Origin: Owenia fusiformis
Lineage: Eukaryota; Annelida; Polychaeta; Sabellida; Oweniidae
Assembly: GCA_903813345.2 (NCBI GenBank)
Contig: CAIIXF020000002.1
Location: 35,234,109-35,298,108 of the forward strand
Length of the DNA: 64,000 nt
Direction: 5' to 3'
In this document: positions 1 to 10,342 of the stretch, piece by piece
Numbering within the stretch: position 1 is the stretch's first letter
Layout: each line of letters begins with the position of its first letter
Translations under genes and position numbers: made by a program
Notes under the pieces: model-generated
Told to the model about the DNA's origin: nothing
Database searches by the model: none
What the model saw: the letters and a program-made list of their open reading frames with translations, nothing else

Positions 1-22
1 AGGCAACATGATGACCTAGATT

Positions 23-963
23 ATGATGATATTCATCAATCTTCTACCGAATATAGTGCATCTAACTATAGAGAGTGGCATGATAACATGTACCAAAATG
101 AATATGTTGAATAATATGGCTTCTATATCAAGAACTATGTACATTTTAATCTGTCTGTTACTGATGAATTACACCATAACTAGTGATCCCAAACATGTAA
201 ACACTACTCTACGATTCATACAATGGAACTGTCGAGGATTTAACGTGTCGTCATTGTATATAAACTCATTGTTGAATCGCTGTGATATTATGGCCCTATC
301 AGAACATAAATTATATCCCTGTAATCTTGGCAAGCTAGAATCTATTAACACTGAATTCTGCTGTCTCTGTAAGAGTAGCAAGCAACTGAATGAGATTGAT
401 TGTGGTAGGAGATGGGGCAATGGTGGAGTTGCTCTTTATTGGAGAACATCTTTTAATAAGTATGTTACCACTGTAAATACAATGTGTACTGATAGAATTG
501 TATGTATTAAGCTGTCGATATCAAAGAGTTTGCCTATTTATGTTTTTTCCGTTTATATGCCACAACAAGGGTGTACTACTGATATCTATGATGATGTGTT
601 GAATAAATTAGAAATGTTTGTCCGGGAGGCAAATCTGACTGGTTCAGTTGTAATCCTTGGTGATCAGATGTCAATGCAAACTTCGGTCATCTTACTGCAA
701 GTTTTAGAGGTAGTGGTCAACCATCATTAAATGGGATGAAACTATTTGAATTTATGACACGTAATGTTTTAACTGCGATTGACATGGCGAATGACACAAC
801 TGGTCCAAATTGGGTCAAGATTGCAGTAAAAAATCCCATTGACGACCATTATAACGTTTCATTTCATAATATATTCATGGGCACAGATCTAGCTCAGCGA
901 AACAGTGCCCAGTGTTCATTGGAGTCTTGTCTAGCTTGCCGTTACAAAATAAGCATACGGTGA
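23..963 (+). pseudogene. LINE endonuclease (APE) domain, frameshifted
   Basis: The N-terminal part of the LINE polyprotein is an exonuclease-endonuclease-phosphatase fold that would nick target DNA. Visible motifs are WNCRG near 224-238, the catalytic-glutamate box SEHK near 299, and a GD...NANFGH box split by a frameshift. At about 662-669 the frame changes, apparently by a short insertion around GATCAGAT. The second frame then reads NANFGHLTASFRGSG through NDTTGP near 812. Foreign sequence then runs to about 1,253, after which the domain resumes with the IDHI and SSDHLP motifs at the start of the next reading frame. Non-functional as it stands. Confidence 0.75.
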
Positions 964-1253
964 CCACACCGTTTTTGAGATAACTGAATCTGGAGAGAGC
1001 TACCACCGTAAAGCTACCTGTTTCAGAAAATTATTCTGCTCTACATAGTCTCAAAAATCACTCCGCCATCTATAAAAATTCTGTTTCTAACCAAACTTGT
1101 CAATGTTTCCTGATAGATTAGTACTTACCCTATCGAAAATAAACCTTGATTCATTTATCAAACACTAGATGGCGCTGCGACGGGACAGAAAAGGAGAAAA
1201 GCTTTTTTATACAGAAAACCAAATAACCAACGGTAACCGCTAGTATCCCTACT
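813..1253. mobile_element. Insertion of about 440 bp inside the LINE endonuclease
   Basis: This stretch separates the two halves of the endonuclease domain and has no counterpart in it. I see no clear inverted ends or coding sequence, so the kind of insertion is unknown. Boundaries are approximate, inferred from where the endonuclease reading stops and resumes. Confidence 0.4.
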
Positions 1254-1280
1254 CCGGACTATATTCATTTTACTTTTCAA

Positions 1281-3989
1281 ATGTCTCGAAATGGTAAACA
1301 ATATGTCAGTTACATAGACCATATTATTACATCAGCATCACTTGTTAACAACATAGATAAATGTTATGTCATAGACGATGAGCCAGATAACTCATCTGAC
1401 CATTTACCAATATATACTGCCATGAGTATCAGTGCAGATGCGTGTACGTCAAAAATAACAACTGACAACTTTACGGGGGGTTTTGCATGGAACAAAATAT
1501 CTGGGTCTGATATTACAAATACGTATACAAAGTCAGTTGAGCATTGTTCTAATGATATTTTATTAAAACTTCAAGAAATTCTGTCTACAAGACCTTTAAG
1601 TGATAATGAAATTGAACACTTCACTAATACTCTGGCAGAAACGCTGATTAGCTGCTCGGAATATCATATTCCTAAACGTAAATTTAAACGACATGTTAAG
1701 CCCTTTTGGAATCAGAACCTAACTTTGTTAGCTAAGGATAAAAAAGCTAAATGGCATACATGGGTTAACCATGGAAGGCCCCGTAATAATACAAATACTG
1801 TGAGAAGACAATATTTAGATGCTAAAAAGGTTTTTCAAAAGGCCTTCCATGTAGCTCAATTTGAATATGAAAGGCAGGAAATGGAAAAGCTATACCAATC
1901 CGAGCAAGCTGACCAGCGTTTCTATTGGTATTTGGTAAATAAGCAACGTAAATCAAGAAAATCCCCTACGAGCCCAGTGCTATCAAATGATGGTGAGTTG
2001 ATTACAGATCCGGATGGTATTCGTAAACAATGGAAAGATCATTTTGAAAATCTTGCAACCCCAACTGAATCTCCAAAATTTGATAATCCCTTTAAACTAG
2101 AAGTGGAAGATAGAATAAAATATCTTATAAAGAGCATTACCACGGATGATGTAATTGATGCTGTTAAAGCACTGCACTGTAGGCGGGCCAGTGGGTATGA
2201 TTCAATAGCTGCCGAGCACTTAAAACATGGTGGGGATATCTTATATCATGGCATTGCTTTACTATATGATTCTATAATCAAAACCGAGTACATTCCACAG
2301 AATTTTTGCATAGGCATTATGATCTCAATTGTTAAAGCAGGTAAAGACCCCTTGGTAAAAGATAACTCACGGGGTATAACACTAATGACCATGTTTAGAA
2401 AGCTGTTTGACAACATTGTTCTTAAATATGTAAAAACACCGATTTTAAGGTCAATTCCTCTCCTGCAAGGAGCATCAACTGATAAGTGCTCATCTGTTCA
2501 CACCTCATTATTAGTACAAGAGACTATTGCTCATGGTGTTGAACACAACAAAATGGTTGTGGTTACAGTAGCGGACATTAGAAAAGCCTTCGATTCCGTG
2601 TGGATCGATGGGCTTTTACTTAAATTATACAACTGTGGGATTGTTGGTAGGATCTGGAGAGTACTGTATCAGATGTATAAGAAATATATGTGCTCAGTAA
2701 TGGTAGCTGGTACGTGTTCAGACCTGTTCCCTATTCTGCAGGGGGTCCATCAAGGTGGGGTGCTCTCCATGATTTTCTACCAGTTATATATGGCTGATCT
2801 CATTGTTGAAATGTCTAACCTTGATATTGGTGCTTCTGTAGGTCATATTAATTGTGTAAGTCCAAGCTATGCGGATGATACATGTATAATCTCGAATTCT
2901 TTTGAAAGTATGCAAATCCTGCTGAACACCTTCAATAGGCATAGCAACAAATGGAGATATAGTATTCACCCTAAAAAATGTTCATATATGGTATTTAATG
3001 AAAAAATAGAGCTGGGTGCTCCACAGCGATTAAGAATTGGAGGTGTACAAATATCAAGATCAGAGTCCTTGACTCATTTGGGAATACCACTTTCTACAAA
3101 AAATTGTATCACTAATTATGTAGATGACCGTTGCAACAAAGGTCTGAGGCAGTACTACTGCCAACTAGCAATAGGTAATCGTTGTGGGGGGCTCACTCCA
3201 ATATCTGCCTCAAACTTATATAAGACATTCTCTATTCCAAGCATGCTATATGCAGCGCCTATTATCAATTATCAGAATGGTGATATAATAAAACTAGAAA
3301 ATACTCAAAGAGACATTGGAAAGCGTATTCAATTTATATCAAAGAATGCAAGCAATCCTCTGTCCTCCACGACATTAGGATGGCTAGATGTCGATTTGTA
3401 CATAGTTTTTCTCAGACTGACATTTCTTTGGAGCTTATTGAAGTTACCGTTCACAAATATCTATAAAGCGATATGTGTTTACCGCATGTTTTACCTGTTA
3501 AACGTAGAAAATCACTGTAACATGTTTTCACCCATAAAAGCAATGCTTCAATGTGCAGATTCATATGGGTTAATAATCAATGTGCGTGATATTCTATACG
3601 GCAAATCTGATATTAATAAATGTGCATGGAAAAGGATGATACTGGTAAAAGTCTCAGATGTTCAACTTCAGAGAACATATACAAAAAGCCTAATGTACAG
3701 TGGTCTGAATCATTTTCGTAAGTTGAACTTTAATGCACTTAAACCTAATATATGGTGGTGTGTCGCACAGGAATTTTCAAGAGCCATGGCTTCTTGTATT
3801 ATAATGTTCAAACTGTTAACTGGTGAACATATGCTTAATTGCAAATATCGTGGAGGAGATAACAAATCTAAATTATGTACAATGTGTGACTCATTTGAGA
3901 CAGAGACTGTAGAACATTTCTTATTTTACTGTAAATCTGAAAGTTACATACAAGCCAGAGAGCAATGGCTATTATCACATACTATGTAA
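1281..3989 (+). pseudogene. LINE reverse transcriptase ORF (intact frame, 902 aa)
   Basis: A long open frame holds the end of the endonuclease (YIDHI, SSDHLPI), a linker with an FYWYL motif, and a full reverse transcriptase. RT boxes visible in order: ASGYDSIAAEHLK, SRGITLM, DIRKAFDSVW, ILQGVHQGGVLS, the catalytic YADD at 2,868-2,879, and HLGIPLS. A terminal Cys/His knuckle (CTMCDSFETETVEHFLFYC) ends it. The protein would copy its own RNA at a nicked target. The frame is free of stops for 2.7 kb, so the copy may be fairly young, but the upstream endonuclease breaks make the element defective. The first ATG here lies inside the endonuclease and is not the native start. Confidence 0.85.
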
Positions 3990-4276
3990 AATTCCAGTAA
4001 TCTGATTGGTTGGTTACCATGTGAGTTTTCCCGTCTCACACGGCCGTCTCACACGTTACTAGAGGCAACCAGTGATGACGTTTCATATTTTAAAAGAAAA
4101 CAGTATGATGTCATATTACTTCACAAGAAAGTATGAATGCAACGGTATGACGTCATATTATTTCAAAACGAAATTTCAAAACACACAAAAATGGTAATAG
4201 TTACCGTGAGTACAGAGTACTGAACTGAGTCATAATGTCCAAATCAAAATGCTTCATAATTCCTAGACATGTGATA

Positions 4277-4432
4277 AAATCGTCATCACACGTTTCAGCT
4301 TATGTGATACAGGAAATATTCCACTCGGGTAACAATGTATCACCACTCAAGCTTCGCTTTCGTGGATGATACAGTATTACCTTTCGTGGAATATTTCCTG
4401 TATCACATGCTGAAACGTGTGATAACTGATAA
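4277..4432. repeat. Foldback (inverted repeat) in LINE 3' region
   Basis: Two arms of about 50 bases, 4,277-4,327 and 4,385-4,432, are near-perfect reverse complements built around TGTGATACAGGAAATATTCC. The loop contains GCTTCGCTTTCG-like sequence. Related foldbacks occur elsewhere in the window. Confidence 0.7.
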
Positions 4433-4651
4433 TTTCTGCACTGAATTGAAGGTGAGATTTGATTGTGACACAGTTCTCGGCATTAATGCTACATGTGATC
4501 AACATTCTATGTTGAATTTGAGAAAGTTTGCAGAATTTGTCAAAATCAACTATAATATCAGAGCTTCGATAATACAGAACAGACTGTCTAACTGAACATG
4601 GACCTTCATCCTCATGATGAATGTCAATGCTCTGAAACACAATTTCATGTA

Positions 4652-5784
4652 TACAGGGTGGGCCAAAAAAAACAATACCCATCTTCAAATCAGGATAAAA
4701 ATAGTTACATTCAATATGGTACATTGACTCACATACCATTTTAAAGGTTATACAATTTCGAACAATGTGGTATATAACACGATGTCATGAAATCAATAGT
4801 AAAGTTTTATTATACTTATTTGGGAGGCCGGGTCGCTATTTAAGGTCTCCAGATTTAAGGGAGAAAATAGTAAATCTGCGGAATTATGTTAATTTTTTAT
4901 TTATAGAATATCATTCTTTTGTTAGGTGAATACATGCTTGAATACTGATATTTTCATCATTGTGTGACTAAATTTATTGTTTATGAATTTCAGTGTTGTT
5001 TAATAACATTTTACACTTTATTTATTTAAACGATTTTCACAATTGCTCAATATACCCCCACCCCCTCCCCTATGCATCAACAATAAGCTTCAAGTGGTAG
5101 CACAATCTATCAATAACCTTATTGAGAGATTTCTGTTGCAATTCATTTCAGCACTTTGGGATTCTGTTTCAGCACATCAAAGCTGTTTATTGGATGCTTT
5201 TGATTGTACCATTTCCTCGAGATGGCTCCATGTATCGTAATCAAACAAATTACATGTAGCATCGGGGCTGTTGGGTGGCCAAGCATCGAGATCAATCAAA
5301 TTGACACCTTGTTTGCAAAGGAATGCCAATGTCTCTTGAGATCGATCTATGGTACGGGCAATGTCTTGTTGGAAAATAAAATCCTCGTCACATATACGTT
5401 TATTGTCTTTTAACAGACCCCCTTTGAGTACTTATTGATAATAAACAACACTAAAATTCATAAACAATAAGTTTAGTCACACAATATGCAAATATACAAG
5501 CATTTATTCACCTAACAAAATGATATTCTATAAATAAAAAATTAACATTATTCCGCAGATTTACTATTTTCTCCCTAAAATCTGGATACCTTAAATACTG
5601 ACCCGGCCTCCCAAATAAGCATAATAAAACTTTAATATTGATTTCATGACATAGTGTTATATACCAAATTGTTCGAAATTGGATAACCTTTAACATGATA
5701 TATAAATCAGTGTATCATATTGAACATAGCTATTTTCAGTCTGCTTTAAAGTTGGGTATTGTTTTTTTTTTGGCCCACCCTGTA
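4652..5784. mobile_element. Mariner-like element with long inverted ends
   Basis: The element starts TACAGGGTGGGCCAAAAAA and ends with its reverse complement, flanked by TA (4,650-4,651 and 5,785-5,786), the target duplication of the Tc1/mariner superfamily. The arms are about 330 bases each (4,652-4,990 and 5,455-5,784). The centre keeps a decayed transposase piece on the minus strand. The same terminal sequence recurs at 39,636-40,257. Confidence 0.85.
5170..5413 (-). pseudogene. Mariner-like transposase fragment
   Basis: The minus-strand reading shows DEDFIFQQDIA, then FLCKQGVNLIDLDAWPPNSPD and a following W-x-x-L-E. These match the part of mariner transposases around the second and third catalytic acidic residues (QQDxAxxH... 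and WPxxSPDxxP). The expected NP after SPD is lost and the upstream part is absent. Only a short piece of the family's roughly 340-residue protein remains, so it is not functional. Confidence 0.7.
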
Positions 5785-5786
5785 TA

Positions 5787-6858
5787 TACGAGGGTTGTCC
5801 CAGAAGTAATGCACTATATGCTCTAACTTTCTTTAATATTCTTCAATTCAGCTGAAATTTTGTGTATATAACAATTGAAGTTTCATCTATTATATCCTGA
5901 AGTTTCAGCATCCAACATTAATATTAAGTCTCAATATGGTTGCTATAACAACATGGGGGTAGGGGTGGGCGGGGCAGGTACCAATTTTTCTAATTATGAA
6001 AATATCAAAAGTGTTATTTTATTAATATTTCTTTCCTTTAAATGGTAAAAATGTTTGGGAAATTGTTAAATTTATTCAGTATGATGTTAACCAAGTACAA
6101 ATAATGACATTTAGCACTGTGATGTCATGAATACCACAGTTCAATTGTCACGAATTCAAATACAGTCACAGGCAAGAAATTGCAAAAATGGTTGCAATTC
6201 TCACCAAATAACAGGAGGCCTTGCGTTTGGTGGCCTTATTTCATACTTCACTTGGACTCAAAGCCACGCAAAACAACGCTACCATGAAGAAAGTATATAA
6301 GGAGTATATACCAGGTAGAACTACAATTATGGGGTGGCAGAAGAGTTTTAAAAGAGACGATTTGACCCTGGATGACAACTCCAAACATAAGAGGCAAAAA
6401 CTCCACAAGTCAAAGTTGAAAAAATTGCCGAGAGTGTTTGACCTGACAGGCTTCAAAAGTACATAACATGCAAAGGGCAATATTTTGAGAAAATGTGAAA
6501 TGGGACACTGTGCAATATACATTCATAAAATCTAGGATGTGCTCATAGTAATTTTATTATCTTAAAACGTATTTTTGAGCATACTTCTTATAGCTTCACC
6601 AAATGGCATTTGTTGATTAATTATTTCATATTTTCAGTTTTTTATTCCTTTTGACGTGACTGTATAACCTGCCCCGCCCTACCCAAACACACCAACTTGA
6701 TTTTATTATAACATCAATATAGTTTTACCAGTCAACATGAATTATTTTAGAATAATCAAAATGTCTCCAAGGAACATTTACTGAAAATTTAATGGAAAAA
6801 TATCAATTATTGATAAAGTTAGAGCATATAGTGCATTACTTCTGGGACAACCCTCGTA
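5787..6858. mobile_element. Second mariner-like element abutting the first
   Basis: The ends are TACGAGGGTTGTCCCAGAAG and its reverse complement, flanked by TA. The left TA (5,785-5,786) is also the right flank of the preceding element, so the two lie end to end. The arms extend over roughly 30 matching bases including TAATGCACTATATGCTCTAA. A short transposase N-terminal piece lies inside. Confidence 0.8.
6221..6466 (+). pseudogene. Mariner-type transposase N-terminal fragment (HTH)
   Basis: A decayed reading has the form VYKEYIPGRTTIMGWQKSFK then LDD and a K/R-rich stretch. It resembles the paired helix-turn-helix start of mariner transposases (Y-G-x-x-x-x-S-R-x-x-V-x-R-W-x-x-x-F ... L-x-D-x-x-R-x-G-R-P). 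No DDE core follows. It sits inside the TIR element 5,787-6,858, which supports the call. Confidence 0.5.
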
Positions 6859-6998
6859 TAATACAAACATCATGTAAATAGGTTGTTCTTTTTCAAATGT
6901 TAATTTTATTATACTATGTATTTGCATATAAATAATATGTATCTCCTAATTAATTTAGGGCAATAAAGCTATACATACATACATACATACATACATAC

Positions 6999-9210
6999 TG
7001 TAGCGGGAGCGCATTTTTCTTATTTATTTTCAAGTTTTATTTTCATGCTTTTCTGATCAAGATCAAATTATGTTTTATTTATGGTTAAAAAGAACATTCT
7101 TTTAACAATTTATTCATTTTTATTTCATGCAAAAAGGAATAATGGTTTTTGAGTAAGATAAGTTTGAATAACTAGTGTAAACGTGTGGTTTTATTTAATT
7201 GCCGGCCGCCTGGCACACATGATTTCAGTTCTTATTTACTCATGTTCTTTCTCATTAAATATAGTGAAGAGTATTTGTCTGTAAATTATAATAATTATTT
7301 CTTAAATTAAGGGTGAATTGAGCTTTTAAACGGTGTATTAAACTTTGAATTTGATCTCATACTTTAGGAGATATTGTAATTTAAAAAGAGTGATTTTCAG
7401 TCAAGTTTTATATTTCTGACGGCATTTTGCCGACACTTTTTCAAACTTTCCCACATAGTAATTTGATTGACAGGCTAGCGCTAGGTTTATTAGTCTTTGA
7501 TGTGACAGCTATTTTGACATTGTAGCAAGCTAACAGACCTGTTGTCATAGTTGCATTTCCTTATATGGAAATAGATTGTCAAAAATATAAACTTTCTCAT
7601 GATCGTTCGGGAGAACGATCAGTCTAGTTTTGAATGCTGAAGAGTAAGAACCTGCGATTACATTTTGGATTTATAACAGAATTGTATCATTGGATTTATA
7701 ACAGATTTTGGATTTTTATTGCTGTATTAAGTTACGCTGGATATTTGTGCTACTGGTGATCGTATTATCGTGGATTTATATTGAACATAACTGGATATAT
7801 CTTGCGTTTACACGGAGATACGTTGTTAGCCTGAAAGTCGTTCAGCGCTGCTTGTGACTATGTATTCTGATATAAGGTAATTATTACAATAAAGTCTTGT
7901 TATTTGTTCATTTAAATTCACTGTGTCTGTTTTGATATAAACAAGTGAAGCTAAAGTGAGTCAATCTAGTCCACATTTACTGCTTTATTTCCATTGCAAT
8001 TCAAGAGTGATAAGGGAAATAAATTCAATTTTACATCTTTCCTTCATTCAATCAATTCACAGTCCATTATTTCAAATATTCCATTTATTAGACTAGCATT
8101 CGCTATTACCAACTCTTTATCCCCAGTATTTCTATCAGTTTAAACATTTCACATATTCATTATTTTTATCCTTAATTCCCAGTGCTACTGTCAATTACTC
8201 CAATCTCATTACATTCATATTTGCTACAATTTACAACATTCATATTTTTTGTCTAAAGATTGGCCATATCTGTAACAAATTGCTCTTACCAAAAACTGCT
8301 CCTTACGTTTTGCTCCGGAGCCAATTTCACTTGTGTGGAGCAAAGAGTTTATTCCAAAGAAGCAAGGTAGTGTAAGACTATTGCTGTGTGACTTAATTGG
8401 TATAACCAAGGTAGTAGTAATCCATATGCAATAGGTACTTAATTGCTCTCAAAGCTCCTGTTTTGCTGTTTAACTATTGATTTGGAGTATTGTGCTTTGC
8501 TCCGGAGCCCATTGAGAGCTCCTGCTTGATTGACTATTAATTTTGAGCCTTGCATTTTGCTCTGGAGCCTGCTTTGCTTTGAGGCTCATTGATTTATTGA
8601 TTCATTGGGAGCATTACATTTTGCTCCGGAGCTGGTTACTGGCTCTAATTGTGTTTGGAGCCTGACTGAGGCATTTATTTGAGCACTACATTTTGCTCTG
8701 GAGCCTGCTGCTTGCTCCTATTGTGTACGGAGCCTTTCCGAGCCATTTGTTTAATGTTATACTTTGCTCCGGAGCCTGTTGCTTGCTCATTTTGTGTATT
8801 GAGATTTGTGGAGCCATTAGTTTGAATATAGAATTTTGCTCTGGAGCTCAAGTCGCTGGGATACTCAATGTTCATTACATTTTGCTCTTCTAGCCATCAA
8901 AGTGTGCTCTAATTGTTTCACGGAGCTATGTTGTAGAATTTAAATATTGGCCAAACCATTCATTATCATCATTCTTCATTCACATATTCCTCCAATTTAA
9001 ATTGATCATTTTACATTTATCAAAGTAATTACATTTCCCTTGTCATTCTTTGTAATTCTACTTGTATAATATCAGTGGCAGAACGATAATAAAAATCAAC
9101 ACAACAAAATCCTTTCACCAACAGACGTTCCCCGCCGGCTCTCATACCACGTGAGAGTTTTTAAGTGACACTCGGGTTTCCGCTCGGCCCAGACGCCACG
9201 TTCCGTCACA
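6999..9210. mobile_element. Candidate solo LTR, about 2.2 kb
   Basis: The segment begins TGTAGCGGGAGCG and ends CGTTCCGTCACA. Its ends form an imperfect short inverted pair (TGTAGCGG / TGTGACGG), as LTRs do, and both flanks read ATAC. It holds a polyadenylation-like AATAAA near 7,889. The left ATAC is part of the LINE's (ATAC)n tail, so the duplication is weak evidence. No gag or pol is present. A non-autonomous DNA element is an alternative. Confidence 0.35.
8290..8940. repeat. Degenerate tandem repeat with TTTGCTCCGGAGCC core
   Basis: At least seven copies of TTTGCTC(C/T)GGAGC occur, mostly about 60-75 bases apart, near 8,310, 8,493, 8,555, 8,617, 8,691, 8,763 and 8,836. The core CTCCGGAG is itself a palindrome. 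The array lies inside the candidate LTR. Confidence 0.65.
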
Positions 9211-10196
9211 ATACAATAGAAAATTATGGTAAAGGTTAACTTTCCTATTTGAATCCTATTTGATTAATACAATTTCTTCCCTAATTCATAAAAAATATTA
9301 CATTGAGAAAATAAACTGTTTGAAGTGAAATGAAATGAAGATTTGAACTGGATCATAAAATCCCAATCTGATTGTTTATGACACCTGACATATGAGTAAG
9401 ATAATGGAAAATAGAAAAACATAAATCCCATTGTTTGTTCAGTCTTGTTTTAAAATCTAACTTCAAAAAATAAACATTTCTATCGCCTATAGATCAGAAG
9501 GAAGATTTTAACTATATCATATTGTTTATTGTTTATTATTATTATCAAAATATAAAATCATTCAATACAAAGTAATGGATGAATGTTGGCACAATGCACA
9601 TGTTGCAAAAGTTACCTGTTGTCAAAAATACTGTTGCAACAATTTCGGTATATAACAGAAAAGTGTATAGAATAATTCTATTTCCAATTATAATTTTTTA
9701 TTTCAGAGAGATAAAACAAGCTCAAATATGAAGGGGTGAAATATATGTATAGCATCGTAAATAGCCCTATTAAGATTAATCAAGTATTATTTTGGTAAAT
9801 AAATGTCATATTTATAAAAATTATAAATGCGTTAAGCACAAACTTCCCTAGTTGATAATTTTATTTTGGAAAATTAGCATTTTAGTTCTTCATTCTTTCA
9901 AAATTCATCAATATCATACCATAAAAGGTACATCTATTTGTTTTTATGGTGGGGTCGAGTTGACTTAGAGTTGAGTTGACCAAGGGTTGAGATGACTTGG
10001 GGTCGAGTTGACTAAGGGTCGAGATGACTTGGGGTCGACTTGACTAAGGGTCAACTTGACTTGGGGTCGACCTGACTAAGGGTTGAGTTGACTTGGGTTG
10101 AGTTGACTTGGGGTTGAGTTGACCAGTTACCCTTTTGGGTACATTTTTTGAGACACCTTGTATATATTCTGAAGAAACGAACAAACAAGATATCGT
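9211..10196. other. Intergenic stretch with a minisatellite
   Basis: No gene is visible here. The sequence is AT-rich, except for the minisatellite at about 9,950-10,134. Confidence 0.6.
9950..10134. repeat. Short minisatellite, GAGTTGACTTGGGGTC-type
   Basis: About nine imperfect copies of a roughly 20-base unit alternate GAGTTGACTTGGGGTC with GACTAAGGGTC. It stands out as GT-rich on the plus strand. It ends near a mariner-like terminus (ACACCTTGTATAT). Confidence 0.75.
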
Positions 10197-10215
10197 TTTA
10201 TTACTCTTCTTTATT
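10197..10215 (-). terminator. Polyadenylation signals of PLAT gene 1
   Basis: Two AATAAA hexamers read on the minus strand at 10,197-10,202 and 10,210-10,215, about 130 bases after the stop codon of the PLAT gene at 10,343. Confidence 0.5.
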
Positions 10216-10342
10216 ACATATAATTACCAAACAGTGACACAATATATTGTATTATACCAACACATCAGTATTTTATAATACATTGTATTATACCAATATA
10301 TCAGTATTTCATAATACATTGTATTTTTGTAGTTTCAGCTGA

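Larger units (their letters stand above)
1..6998 (+). mobile_element. Non-LTR retrotransposon (LINE), broken and nested
   Basis: A LINE copy with an apurinic endonuclease and a reverse transcriptase reads left to right from the window edge. Its protein part ends at 3,989. A likely 3' end is at about 6,870-6,998, where AT-rich sequence leads to GCAATAAAG and an (ATAC)n tail typical of LINE 3' ends. Between them lie a foldback (4,277-4,432) and two mariner-like elements (4,652-6,858), which look like later insertions in the 3' UTR. The endonuclease part carries a frameshift and an insertion, so this copy is dead. The clade is uncertain; a terminal Cys-rich knuckle and the YADD box suggest the I/Jockey/CR1 part of the tree. 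That the 3' tail belongs to the same copy is an inference from order and orientation. Confidence 0.7.

Noticed and set aside
6999-9210. Complete LTR retrotransposon
   Set aside because: No gag-pol coding sequence, primer-binding site or second LTR in the window; only a solo-LTR reading is possible.
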